Shown here: one piece after another, positions 11,669 to 22,120 of the stretch
Layout of the letters: each line of letters begins with the position of its first letter
How positions within the stretch are numbered: the first letter of the stretch is position 1
Origin: Adenophora triphylla var. japonica
Taxonomy: Eukaryota > Streptophyta > Magnoliopsida > Asterales > Campanulaceae
DNA length: 64,000 nucleotides
Assembly (NCBI GenBank): GCA_022495995.1
Contig: JAFEMH010001234.1
Span: forward strand, 248,001-312,000
Reading direction: 5' to 3'
Program-made: the position numbers and the translations under genes
Notes under the pieces: model-generated
Databases searched by the model: none
Seen by the model: only the letters and a program-made list of their open reading frames with translations
What the model was told of the DNA's origin: nothing

Positions 11669-12057
11669 ATAATTTCTTTCCAAACTCTACAGTGCTGATC
11701 CCTGCAAGATATTGTTAGCCATACCAGAGTAACTTCCATAGTTATCAACTCCCCCATAATCAAGGAATTCACAACCACAATGATTTATCACAAAAATACT
11801 AGTTATCAAAACATATTTTCCAAAATAAGTTTTCCAAATAACTAGCAACCTAAAGTACCAAAGATAAACCAAAAACTACTAAGCTACTTCAAGTTCAAAC
11901 AACCCTAAAAGTTTAAAAACCAAAAGCAAATAAAACAAACCACCAAAGTATTTAAAACATGTTCCAAATAAAAACATAAAAGTAAATTGTTTTTCAACCA
12001 CCAAAAGTACCATAACCATAAGAGCGGCAACATCAACCTACAGGCGATGTATTGTAC

Positions 12058-13971
12058 TTACTCTTCTCGCTCATCATCAGCTTCATCTTCCTCCTGTTCA
12101 TCCCCTTCTTCATCTCCAGCATCTAAGGTAGCACCTTCAGTAACATCTGCAGCAGCACCACTGGCATCTCCAACACCACCACCACTTGGACCAGCTCCGT
12201 CAGCACTATCAACTCCCCCAGTTTGGGAAGAAACCTGCCGAATGAATTCATCAGTAATTTCCTTGAGCTTTGTCCAACCTTGCACAATCTCGGCAATGGT
12301 AGCAGTTTGTTTGTGGAGAAACGCCAAAACTGTGGTCTTCGGTATTGTTGGTGAAGCATTTCCCAACAAATTGTACACATTAGCAAGAATATGAGCTGCA
12401 TCTGTACCTGAAAAACTTGGAGATTTCGGAGTAACATTTGGGGTAACAGTATGAGTAACACCCTTAGCAGAAACCGCTTCACTTGACCCAAATTCATTTA
12501 TCTTTGACCAAGGAAGATCACCAGTGTATCTTACACTCTTAGTGTTCTTCTTAGTCAGTTGAGAATCTATAGCATAGAGATCAAGACTGGGCGTGTACTC
12601 ATCCGACTCTTCAATGGGAATTTTTTGAGATTTCAAAATTTGGAAGATTAAGAAAGGGTAAGGAAACATGGTAACATCTTTTCGTCTACCCCATGTAGCC
12701 AAATGTTTGAAAATCAATCTACCCAAGTTCACCCTTTGATTCTTTCCTAACTTATACAAGATTTCAGCTTGTTGCAATGTCACATATTGCTCGTTAGAAG
12801 TAGGAACCCAATTAAAAATACAAAGCTTGTGAAGCACGGCAAAGAGTGAAGTGAGACGGGAAGCAAGAAAATGAACTTTGGTTTTGAGATTCGGGTTCTG
12901 AGGCCATTCATGCACAACATCATGAGAGATAAACCTAGCAATTTCATCCTTATGAACAATAGGACCATCATCATCCATATTTGGGAGTCCCAAAGTTTTG
13001 TTGATCAAAGAGGGTGTAATAGAAAAAATTCTGTTCCTTAAAAACACCTTTCCAAATTGATCGGACTTCTCATTATCTAGATTGGCATGAAGGTTGGCAT
13101 AGAAATTTTTGACAATAGCTTCAACAAATTTCGAAGGATGCAAGTTAGCTTTCAAAAATTTTCTATCCTCCAAGAACTGAAATACACCATGCTTTTTGAA
13201 ATCAACCTCGTCAATATGCTTTTCCTTGAGAATTTTCGTGTCACTATGTTTCAACCAAAACTCCATATTTTCTTTTCGATAGAATTCCAATGAAAAGTAA
13301 GGTTTTGGAAAAGCAACATTTACATCTTCAAACTCTTTCTCAAGAAAATCAGTGGACTCAGAATAGGCAAACTCACTGATAGAAGACTTCGAAGCTTTAG
13401 AAACAGAGGATGTTACCTTGGGTGTTGCAGCTTTCTGGGTAACATCTTTGACAGCAACCCACTTGCTTTTGCCTTTAATGTTTCTTTTCACAACTTCATA
13501 CAAGGGTTCTTCTTCCTCAAGTCCCCAATCTTCGAATGTCTCTGCTGATTGGCTCTTTTCAGCATCGGCATGGAAGTCTTCATCCGAAACATGAGCCGAG
13601 GAGAGACCAAGAGATGATTCTTCAAAAACTTCAACTGGATCGGAGGATGTGTTGGATTTAGAAGTACCTTTGTGCCTCATTGCAGTGAGCCTACTTGAGC
13701 TCCTCTTTTTGACGGGTTGTGCCGAGGGTTTGTGAGCAATGGCCTTTCTTTTGGTCTTTTTGGTTGATGGAACGGGTGGAAGAGGTGGTAGTGTCACAAT
13801 GGGCAAGGGTTGCGCCATTGTTGTCACCAAGGGAGGATCATCAACTGACATTGTCACTGCCGGAGACACATTGAGAGGGGTGGTCGAAGTGTCCATTTGA
13901 CTTGGACCACTTGAGCCAACACCCGGAGAGACCTCCAAAGGGGCGAATTGCTTCTTGGAAGGGGTTGCCAT
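12058..13971 (-). CDS. Envelope-like protein of Sirevirus B (plant transposon-protein domain)
   Basis: A 637-codon ORF, open from ATG 13971 to stop 12058. Residues 1-200 are low-complexity, Ser/Thr/Pro-rich, with a basic patch (KKTKRK, KKRSSSR; about 69-94) that resembles a nuclear signal. Residues about 205-460 match the pattern of the plant 'putative transposon protein' domain found in the extra ORF of envelope-bearing Sireviruses, including FPKPYFSLEFYRKEN and VHFLASRLTSLFAVLHKLC. A helical segment with FLHKQTATIAEIVQGWTKL follows. The tail is strongly acidic (DEEGDEQEEDEADDEREE). There is no clear signal peptide or membrane span, so true envelope function is doubtful. It lies about 1.4 kb after pol and 0.4 kb before the polypurine tract. 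Subgenomic or spliced expression would be needed. It is the only long intact gene of B. Confidence 0.85.
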   Translation of the reverse strand: MATPSKKQFAPLEVSPGVGSSGPSQMDTSTTPLNVSPAVTMSVDDPPLVTTMAQPLPIVTLPPLPPVPSTKKTKRKAIAHKPSAQPVKKRSSSRLTAMRHKGTSKSNTSSDPVEVFEESSLGLSSAHVSDEDFHADAEKSQSAETFEDWGLEEEEPLYEVVKRNIKGKSKWVAVKDVTQKAATPKVTSSVSKASKSSISEFAYSESTDFLEKEFEDVNVAFPKPYFSLEFYRKENMEFWLKHSDTKILKEKHIDEVDFKKHGVFQFLEDRKFLKANLHPSKFVEAIVKNFYANLHANLDNEKSDQFGKVFLRNRIFSITPSLINKTLGLPNMDDDGPIVHKDEIARFISHDVVHEWPQNPNLKTKVHFLASRLTSLFAVLHKLCIFNWVPTSNEQYVTLQQAEILYKLGKNQRVNLGRLIFKHLATWGRRKDVTMFPYPFLIFQILKSQKIPIEESDEYTPSLDLYAIDSQLTKKNTKSVRYTGDLPWSKINEFGSSEAVSAKGVTHTVTPNVTPKSPSFSGTDAAHILANVYNLLGNASPTIPKTTVLAFLHKQTATIAEIVQGWTKLKEITDEFIRQVSSQTGGVDSADGAGPSGGGVGDASGAAADVTEGATLDAGDEEGDEQEEDEADDEREE

Positions 13972-15341
13972 GGTTAGGGTTTAGGAAGGTTTTGGAAATT
14001 TGGAAGGTTGTTGATTTTGGAAGGTTTGAGAAGAAGAGACGGTGACGAAGAAGGGGGTATTTACCGTGTAGAGAGAGAGATAGATTAGGGCGGTTAGAGA
14101 GAGAGGAGAGAAAATAGGAATTAAACTAGGATTTAATTTGACAAGACTTATCTCTAATTAACCTCCCCTATTTTTTAGCCCCTAAAATATTTACTTTAAA
14201 TATTTACTTTAAATATTTACCTAACCTCCTTAATTTTCTAGCCACACAAAAACTAAGTACATTATTTACTCCCCCTATTTTCTAGGTCACAAAGAATAAA
14301 TCAAATACAAAACTCCCTCACACAAAAAAAAAATAACATCCGGCCATTATTTTGATTTTTTTTTTTCGAATTTTTAATTTTCAGATTTTTTAATTTTTAA
14401 GTTTTTTAAATATATATATAAAAAAACGGAAATAATAGAAATAATAAACAAATACAAATATACCAAGTCCATATGGTTTTTGAAAATCAAATCCCTAGAT
14501 TTTAGGACTTAGTTATTTGAGTTGTTTATCAAAGGTAAATTGGTTAGTTAAAGACTTTTTCAAACTTTTAAAACTCTTAAACAATAAAAAGACTTTCAAA
14601 GTTTAAAAAAATTAAATAACAAACCGAAAATAAGGAAAAAATATAATATAGCACATACAAATATGTTAATGGCAATGATGGTAACACCTAGGATAACACA
14701 TATGATAAAAATCCCTTGATAAATATATTCAGTTTCAAACACTTGAGGCATAACAAGCTTAGCCATTTTCAAATACTTTAGGCATAACAAGCTTGTAAAG
14801 ATAAGAGGCATAGCTAGATATATATAAAAAAATATTTACTCTTCTTTAAACAAGGAAGCATCGTAGTAACGAGCTTCGTGCCCCGAGTCTTATTTCAAGT
14901 GCAAAGATTTTGATTTATGCCTTTCAAGTAGGGTACACTGTAGTAGTGAGCTCCATGTCCCTAATACTAAGCATAAATCATTTCATACATTCTCATTGGC
15001 AAGAGTGCATCGTCGCAGCGAACGCCATGCCCCGAGTTCGAGAAAATAGTATGGTATAAGATTTGCCTCTTTGCCTTTTTATTTATCACATACCAACATT
15101 AGTGACTTTATCACTTTGAGCACAAAGGGAGTTTTATCAAGTGTGTTATTCAGGGTGCTATCCTACCACAACAAAAAGGTCAGCATATGGAGCCGTGAGA
15201 ACTCTCATAGCTCAGAGAATTATAAGAACCCTTACAGCACAAAGAATAAAACCAAACAAGCAAAAAATATGCACTAGTATACATGTGTTACCCCAGGTGT
15301 TATCAGCACCCATGGTAACACCTTTCAACAGAGGACATTTT
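13972..15341. other. Pol-envelope spacer of B with a thrice-repeated motif
   Basis: AT-rich and non-coding. Three diverged copies of a motif of about 30 bp (consensus GCATCGTAGYAGCGAGCTCC then ATGCCCCGAGT) lie at 14858-14887, 14935-14965 and 15005-15038, spaced about 75 bp. GCATAACAAGCTT is duplicated near 14750-14790. GA-rich tracts at 14040-14110 precede the envelope-like ATG on the minus strand and could be its leader. Function is unknown. Confidence 0.7.
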
Positions 15342-17143
15342 TTAGAGAATACAAAGACCAAGAGATCTCTTTAGACTAGAGAATCTATCATGGTCTAAGG
15401 GTTTGATGAAAATATCAGCAAGTTGATACTTTGTATCAATATGCTCTATATGTATTATCTTTTTATCTACCGTATCTCTTAAAAAATGATGACGGATGTC
15501 AATATGTTTGGTACGGAAGTGTTGTACAGGATTTTTGGAAATATTAATAGCACTCACATTATCACAGTATAAGGTCAAAATATTACTATCAAGACCATAA
15601 TCATCAAGCATGTGTTTTAACCATATTAGTTGTGAACAACAACTACCACCTGCTACATATTCTGATTCAGCTGTGGATAATGAAACACAAATTTGTTTTC
15701 TGCTATACCATGATACTAAATTATTTCCCAAGTAAAAACACCTCCCACTTGTACTTTTCCTATCATTCATATCCCCTGCCCAATCCGAGTCACTAAAGCC
15801 TACTAAATTAGTATTAGTATATTTACTATACCAAATCCCTAAATCACTAGTTCCAGATACATATTTAATGATCTTTTTCACATAATTTGGGTGAGACACT
15901 TTAGGATTGGATTGATATCTAGAACATACACACACACTGTACATCAAATCAGGACGACTAGAAGTAAGGTAAAGGAGACTACCTATCATGGAACGATATA
16001 GGGTTGGATCAACATCTTCTCCCACTTGATCTTTTCCAATCTTGAGAGAAGTGCCCATGGGAATTTTTGAGCTCTTCGAACCTTCCAACCCAAACTTCTT
16101 CACCAGGTTCCTTGCATATTTGCTTTGGGAGATGAAAATCCCTTCACTTGATTGCTTAACCTGCATGCCTAGAAAGAAGTTAAGTTCCCCCATCATGCTC
16201 ATTTCAAATGTTGATGTCATACCCTCTACAAAATCATTTAAACAAGTTTTTGATGTAGAGCCATATACTATGTCATCAACATAGATTTGAACCACGACAA
16301 GTTCTTTTCCATGTTTAAGAATGAATAAAGTCCTATCTGCTTATCCTCTAGTAAAACCATACTCTAGTAAAAAACTAGTTAACCTACCATACCATGCACG
16401 TGGAGCTTGCTTCAACCCATAAAGAGCTTTATCAAGTCTATACACATGGTCTGGTTGAAATGGATCTTCAAAGCCTTTTGGTTGTTCAACAAAAACTTCC
16501 TCATCTAAGTATCCATTTAAAAATGCTGCTTTGACGTCCATTTGAAACAATGTAATTTTAAGAAAACAAGCAATGGCCAATAAAAGTCTTATTGACTCAA
16601 TTCTAGCCACGGGTGCAAAGGTCTCGTCATAGTCAATACCTTCCACTTGTGTATAGCCTTGGCCACAAGACGAGCCTTGTTCCTAACAATGTTTCCATAT
16701 TCATCGGTCTTGTTTTTGAAAATTCATTTTGTCCCAATAACATTAGTGTTTGAGGGACGGGGTACTAAAGACCAAACATTGTTACGAGCAAATTGATCAA
16801 GTTCATCTTGCATTGCTTGAATCCAAAAATTATCTTTCAAAGCTTCAATCACATTTTTAGGTTCTACGGATGAAGTAAAATAAGAGTACGTTACCTTTGA
16901 GTATGTGGTAGACATACACACATACCTCACCATGTCACGGTAACTAGTGGGATCCTTACGTCTTGTTTGTACACCTTCATTCACCTCCCCAATTACTTGA
17001 GTAGTAGGATGATCCCTACTGATTCTAGGTGGAGGATCTCTTCTCACATTCTCGTGAACCTCAGTATCATTTCCTTCTTGATCTTCATTCGCTGAACTGG
17101 AATCAGGTGCTATCTGAGGTGTTATCTCATCAATGGTAACACC
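15342..17143 (-). pseudogene. Reverse transcriptase-RNase H of Sirevirus B (broken)
   Basis: Continues pol after integrase. The RT part includes [36 protein letters not shown] and the catalytic YVDD (near 16280). RNase H follows (VSWYSRKQICVSLSTAESEY, YCDNVSAINI, then H-T-K-H). Breaks: a TGA at 16724-16726 where TGG (Trp) is expected before IFKNK, a frame change between 16724 and 16646, and a TAA at 16341-16343. RNase H itself is open to the stop at 15342. Reverse transcriptase would copy the RNA in virus-like particles; this copy cannot make it. Confidence 0.9.
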
Positions 17144-18745
17144 CTACTCAGTTTCTGTGTTACTATCAGTGTTAGCACTCGTGGTAACACCTGTGGTAAC
17201 ACCTTCTGGACTGACTTCTTCCAACAGCTCCAAGGGTGTCTCTTGAACACTTTCTCCTGCAATACTTGAGTGATCATCAAAAACAATATTCATAGATTCT
17301 TGGATGGTTTTTAACCTTAGATTAAATACCCTATATGCACGACTATTTGAAGCATAACCAAGAAAAATGGCCTTATCACTCTTAGAATCCAATTTTGCTA
17401 AGTAGTCCCGATCATTGAGAATGTAACACACACAACCAAAGACATGAAAATAATGAACTTTTGGTTTCCTACCATTCAAAATTTCGTATGGAGTCATGGT
17501 TGTGCCGGGTCTTAGAAAAACTCTATTGGCCGTGTGACAAGCCGTATTTAGTGCCTCTGCCCAAAATCTTTTCGAAATTCTTTTTGAAAATAACATCACA
17601 CGAGTCATTTCAAGTAAAGTCCTATTCTTCCTTTCAGCTATCCCATTTTGTTGAGGTGTTTTTGGAGCTGAAAATTCATGGTGAATACCATTTCTTTCAC
17701 AAAAATTTGAAAAAGAAACATTCTCAAATTCCCTCCCATGATCGGACCTAATTCGAAAAATTGAAGCACAAAACATGTTTTTGATCTTAGAGTGCAAGAT
17801 TTTGAACTTTTCAAAAGTCTCAGATTTTTCTCTTAAAAAATAAACCCAAGTAAATCTTGAAAAATCATCAACAATGACATAAGTATATTTCTTGCCTCCA
17901 AAACATTCTATCTCAAGTGGACCCATTAAATCCATATGCAAGAGTTGAAAACAATGTGTCGTACTAGTGTGTTGCTCATTGTGTTGGGCAGCACTATGGG
18001 TAACACGAGTTTGTTTCCCTTTGAGACAATCCTCACAAACAATTTTTTGTTTAAGATCAAGACTAGGAATGCCTTGGACAGCATCTAGGTTAACAATCTT
18101 TTCTATGTTACGAAAGTGAACATGTCCCAACTTTTGATGCCACAATGTAGTGTCATCAAGTTTTGCCGAATGGCATACTTGCTTATCTTCAACAAGATAA
18201 CAATTATCACTAGATCTTGTACCTGTCATCACACAATTGTTAGTCTTGTCATAAACTTCACAAGTATCTTTATTAAATTTCACCTCTAAGTTGTCATCAC
18301 AAAGTTGACTAATATTAATTAAATTAGTTACAAGTCCATCAACATGTAAGACATTCTTTAAGGTTGGAAATCCAGACACATTTAGTGTCCCTCTCCCAAT
18401 GATATTACTCTTGCTCCCACCACCATACGTTACACTACCCCCATGAACTGTTTCATAGTCTTTTAAAAACAATTTTGTTCCTGTCATATGACGTGAACAC
18501 CCACTATCAAAGTACCAAGAACCTTCTATATTTGTTTTTAAAGCAGTGTAAACAACATCACATCTCAGATTAGCTTTTGGTTTCCACACATTTTTAAAAA
18601 TTTTACCATTCTGACTGGGTGTGTTATCCTGTGTGGTGGGCAACACCTCAGGTAACACCAAGGGACTGGATAATTTTTTCGAAACAATATGGCATTTATT
18701 TTTAAAATGTCCAGGTGTGTGATAATATTGACACACCTTCCCTTT
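17144..18745 (-). pseudogene. Protease-integrase of Sirevirus B (open, but cut off by stops)
   Basis: A 530-codon stretch in the same frame as gag. It starts with a second zinc knuckle, C-Q-Y-Y-H-T-P-G-H-F-K-N-K-C, in which the second Cys is Tyr. Next come protease (FDSGCSRHMTG, active DSG), the pre-integrase HHCC region (LWHQKLGH ... CEDCLKG), and integrase with D (HMDLMGP), D (RSDHGREF) and E (IAERKNRTL). A Sirevirus-typical C-terminal region (VFGCVCYILNDRD, KAIFLGYASNSRAYRVFN) follows. It ends at a TAG (17144-17146) where CAG is likely. Upstream it is separated from gag by an in-frame TGA. Confidence 0.9.
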
Positions 18746-18748
18746 GTC

Positions 18749-20413
18749 TCATGGTTCTTTTGAAGAAGAATCTTTGTCAAAAAATCGTTCCTTTACAAAA
18801 CAATTCTCATTATCATTCATAGACAAAGTAGAAATAATATTATTCAAAGATTCTTGGAAACCAATACCTGCTTTGAGAGGTTTATTCAAGTTCAAGATCT
18901 CATCCAATTTGGTAGATCCTGTGTTGAGCTTCTTCAAGGTGGTTTCGGCTAGAGTCAATTTGCCTTTGACTCTTTCAAGCTCGACTTCTCTCTTGGTTGC
19001 TTGAATCTCCATATGAGTCACATAGGCCAGGAGTCCTTCATTCTTCTTGGTTAAGGATTTAACCAAATTGTTCTCTTTCTTCCATTCCACGAGCAACGCC
19101 TCATAAAGGTCTTTTAATCCGGAAATGAGGTCATCTTTGCTCTGCTCATCCTCTTGTGTACTTCCTGTATCAGGGTTAGAAGAGCTAACAAAACAAACAG
19201 CATTATTATCACATAATTCATCATACCTGTCGGGTGTGATCACAGATGTTATCTCAGACTGGATAACACCTCGGGTAACATTGTCCTTTTCTGTGTTACT
19301 TACTGTGACAAACATGGTTATTTGATCAGATTCTACCTCCTGAGATGGTCCTTCATCCTCATCATCACTGAGAGAAACCCATAGGTTCTTTCCTCTCTTC
19401 CTTAGAGTATTTGCACACTCATTGGAATAGTGACCCCAACCCGAGCAAGCATGACATTGAATGGATTCAATGTGTTTTGGATCAGACCTTAACTGATCTG
19501 ATGATGCTCTTCTTGGGTTCAACCTTGGGTTAGATGGGAAAGTCCTTTTTGGCATCGAATCATAAACCTTGGTTTGCTTCTCCTTTGCTTTCACCTGCAT
19601 TTTTTCATTGTTATACTTTCTAACCATAGAATTGTATTTTCTAGCAAGTAAAGCAACACTAGCATTCTCATCAATTTCTTCAAAAACCTTATCTTCGTTT
19701 TCATCCAAAGAACTCGAGGCTTGAGTTTTCAAAACAACATTTTTCCCTTTAGATGCTTCACTTTGATCTAGGAGATTTAACTCAATGTTTTTCAAAATAC
19801 TCATTAAAGAATTGATATCCATAGTTGAAAGATTGTGAGCCTCTTCAATAGATGAAACTTTCATATTAAAATGCTCAGGAAGGGTTCTAATTGCTTTTGA
19901 GACAAGTTGTTTGTTGGTAAAAGGTTCACCCAACAATTGACACTCATTAGCAATATCAAATAATTTTTCAAAATAAGAAGGAATAGTTTCATTTTCACCC
20001 ATCCTTAATCTTTCAAATCGGCTAGTCAGACCCCTAAGCTTAGTTTCACGCACACTGCCATCACCTTCACAAAAACGTTGTAAAATGTCCCATGCTTCCT
20101 TTGCAGTGGAACTATTTTGAATAAGTTTGAAAATATGCATATCAACCCACTCAAAAATGGCATTAAGTGCCTTTTCATTGAAACTAGCTTGGTTGATCTC
20201 TTCCATGTTCCATTCTGATTCAGGTTTGACTTGTACGTCACCATCTTCATCAGCAGGTAACATTGGTAAGGAGTAACCATTTGTTATAGATCGCCATGAT
20301 CGAAGATCAATTGATTTGATATGCGAGCGTAGACGGATCTTCCAATAACAATAATTCGAGTCATCTAACAAAGGAAGACGCTTATTGTTAGGATTAGCCG
20401 GATCATAAGCCAT
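18749..20413 (-). pseudogene. Gag of Sirevirus B, ended early by an in-frame TGA
   Basis: 554 codons from ATG 20413, which follows the primer site by about 40 nt. The N-terminal capsid region (residues about 1-220) has the copia gag pattern: YCYWKIRLRSHI, AWDILQRFCEGDG, SYFEKLFDIANEC. A CCHC knuckle, CHACSGWGHYSNEC, is at about residues 318-331. A coiled-coil-like Lys/Glu/Leu stretch is at about 430-510. The frame stops at TGA (18751-18749) and reopens at once into the second knuckle and protease. This TGA replaces a sense codon in what should be one gag-pol frame, so the gene is scored as broken although gag itself is complete. Confidence 0.85.
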
Positions 20414-20451
20414 GACACCTAGACCAAGTACTTAGTATCGTCAAGTGACCT

Positions 20452-20464
20452 GGCTCTGATACCA
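20452..20464 (-). other. Primer binding site of Sirevirus B
   Basis: Minus-strand TGGTATCAGAGCC, complementary to the 3' end of plant initiator methionine tRNA. It starts two bases after the 5' LTR end. This is the usual primer of Ty1/copia elements. Confidence 0.95.
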
Positions 20465-20466
20465 AT

Positions 20467-21437
20467 TGAAATTGTCAATGGCTTCACTGGAAAGAGATGT
20501 TACCGTAGATGTTACCCAACACCTTGGATAACACACTGACGGACAGCACACACACACCAAATAAAATAGTTTGTAAAAACTTTGTGCAGCGGAAATAAAT
20601 AACACAAGATATAATTTTCTCAAGTTATATAAATATATAACTTGAGTGTGCCTAGATGGCGAAGACTTTATAATCAAGATAGAAAAATTACAAAGTCGAA
20701 AGTTCCCTATTGCTAATACAATGATGATGCTCTATGGAACTAAATGAGACAAATCACGAATCCTATCCTTAGCCAACACTCTCTTAAACACTCAGTGTTT
20801 AAGCTAAAATCACAAGGGAGGAAGGATTATGCGAACCAAAGAACTTTGTCTCTCTTGTGCTAAGGTGTGTGTGTTTCGTATTTGGCATATCACAAATGAA
20901 CCACACCTAGCCTATTTATAGCCTTCAAATGCCTTGGAGGCTACTCTAAAATAACAGCCTTGGACCTTCAGATCGTGTGAGAGGAGTGGAGAGATTTCTT
21001 GGCTTGAATTCCTCTTCTTGCGCCAACTTCCCTAAAAAGTAGCAACCGAAACTTGAAGCCCAAGTCCTTGCTTTATCACCTTGTACTCTCTTGCATTCTT
21101 GGCATTGTACTCTTCAAATAATCAGCAACAACTCCAAGACTTGGTCTTCCCACGTTTTTCTTCTTCATCAACAAATATGGACCAAGCAAAAGTTACTCGT
21201 AAATCTCCCATTTACGTGTAACTCCTTCACCCACTTCTTCCTTGTTTCTAGCAATTAATCCAACCATTTATTAACCTGAAATATGGACCAACAAACACAT
21301 ATATCTTGCAAATAATATTAGACATTAGGATATAATTTAATATGGAAAGAATTATTAAATTACAAATCATTTCAGTTCGGGTAACACCCAACTGCCAGTG
21401 ATAGCACCTGTGGTAACACCCACAGTCTGCATTAACA
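20467..21437 (-). mobile_element. 5' LTR of Sirevirus B
   Basis: 971 bp, about 98.4% identical to the 3' LTR. A minus-strand TATA box is at 20920-20913. The outer border is TTTAG (21438-21442) and the inner border is the primer site. This copy would carry the promoter for the element. Confidence 0.96.
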
Positions 21438-22120
21438 TTTAGGAATTCCTTTTCTAGGGAGAGATAATAGAAGGTAGAAGGCGAAGAGGTTTTATTGGGT
21501 GAAGCAAAATTTGCTTAAAACTTTTAAATTGATGCTTAAAAATAGGGATGCATGCATAATGGAAGCATGAAACTAGGAACGTGTGTGCAACAGATAAAGT
21601 TTTAAACATAAAATTGAACAAAAAATAGCCTTTTGGATAAATAAGAATGATACAGAGATTACCTTTTTGATCAAAATTAAAATTTTGATCTACCTAGGAA
21701 AAGAAAAGTTGGTAACAACTCACTGTGTTGTGTCAGATAAGCGGCTGACAAGACAGAGAGGACAGCAGGGTCAGACGAGCCGTTAAAATGGATTAAAGAA
21801 TTGGATCCGGTTGCAGTTCGTCAGTTGAGCAATTACTTGACCGGTTGAGCTTGTTGACCGGTTGACCGCAATCGCTTAAGGCTTGACCCGTTACAGTTTG
21901 TAACCGGTTGAGAAGTATGATCGGTCAGGTGCAATGACCGGTTGAGAGCTTGCCGTCGGTTTGGTACCATCGGTTTGGTTGAATCAGCAAAGGTATGTTG
22001 AAGGGTAAAATGAGGATTTTACCTTTTGATCAGTTGATAGCTTACACAAGAAGCAAAGTTAGCACAGTTTATCCACGGATATCAATCATGCCTAGTTCAC
22101 CTCTAAGGAATTCAAATCTT
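21438..22120. other. Pol-envelope spacer of element A, right of B
   Basis: Begins with the TTTAG duplication of B and continues the sequence interrupted at 10681. It is non-coding, with a dense run of ACCGGTTGA/TCGGTT motifs at 21800-21980 that also mark the coding parts of A. No gene is seen. It ends at the last RNase H codons of A. Confidence 0.7.

Larger units (their letters stand above)
10682..21437 (-). mobile_element. Complete Sirevirus B (Ty1/copia) with envelope-like gene
   Basis: 10,756 bp, minus strand. Two 971-bp LTRs (10682-11652 and 20467-21437) begin TGAAATTG and end TTAACA on the plus strand. The target duplication TTTAG is perfect (10677-10681, 21438-21442). In transcriptional order: LTR, initiator-Met primer site (20464-20452), gag with two zinc knuckles, protease, integrase, reverse transcriptase, RNase H, spacer, envelope-like ORF, polypurine tract, LTR. 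I count about 16 substitutions and no indels between the LTRs (about 98.4% identity), which indicates a fairly recent insertion. Gag-pol carries four in-frame stops and one frameshift, while the envelope-like ORF is open. It inserted into the pol-envelope spacer of Sirevirus A. Confidence 0.96.

Noticed and set aside
12123..12497. Second minus-strand frame inside the envelope-like gene
   Set aside because: Overlaps the 637-codon ORF in another frame. Its Leu-rich composition is the typical shadow of an acidic/Gly-rich coding frame.
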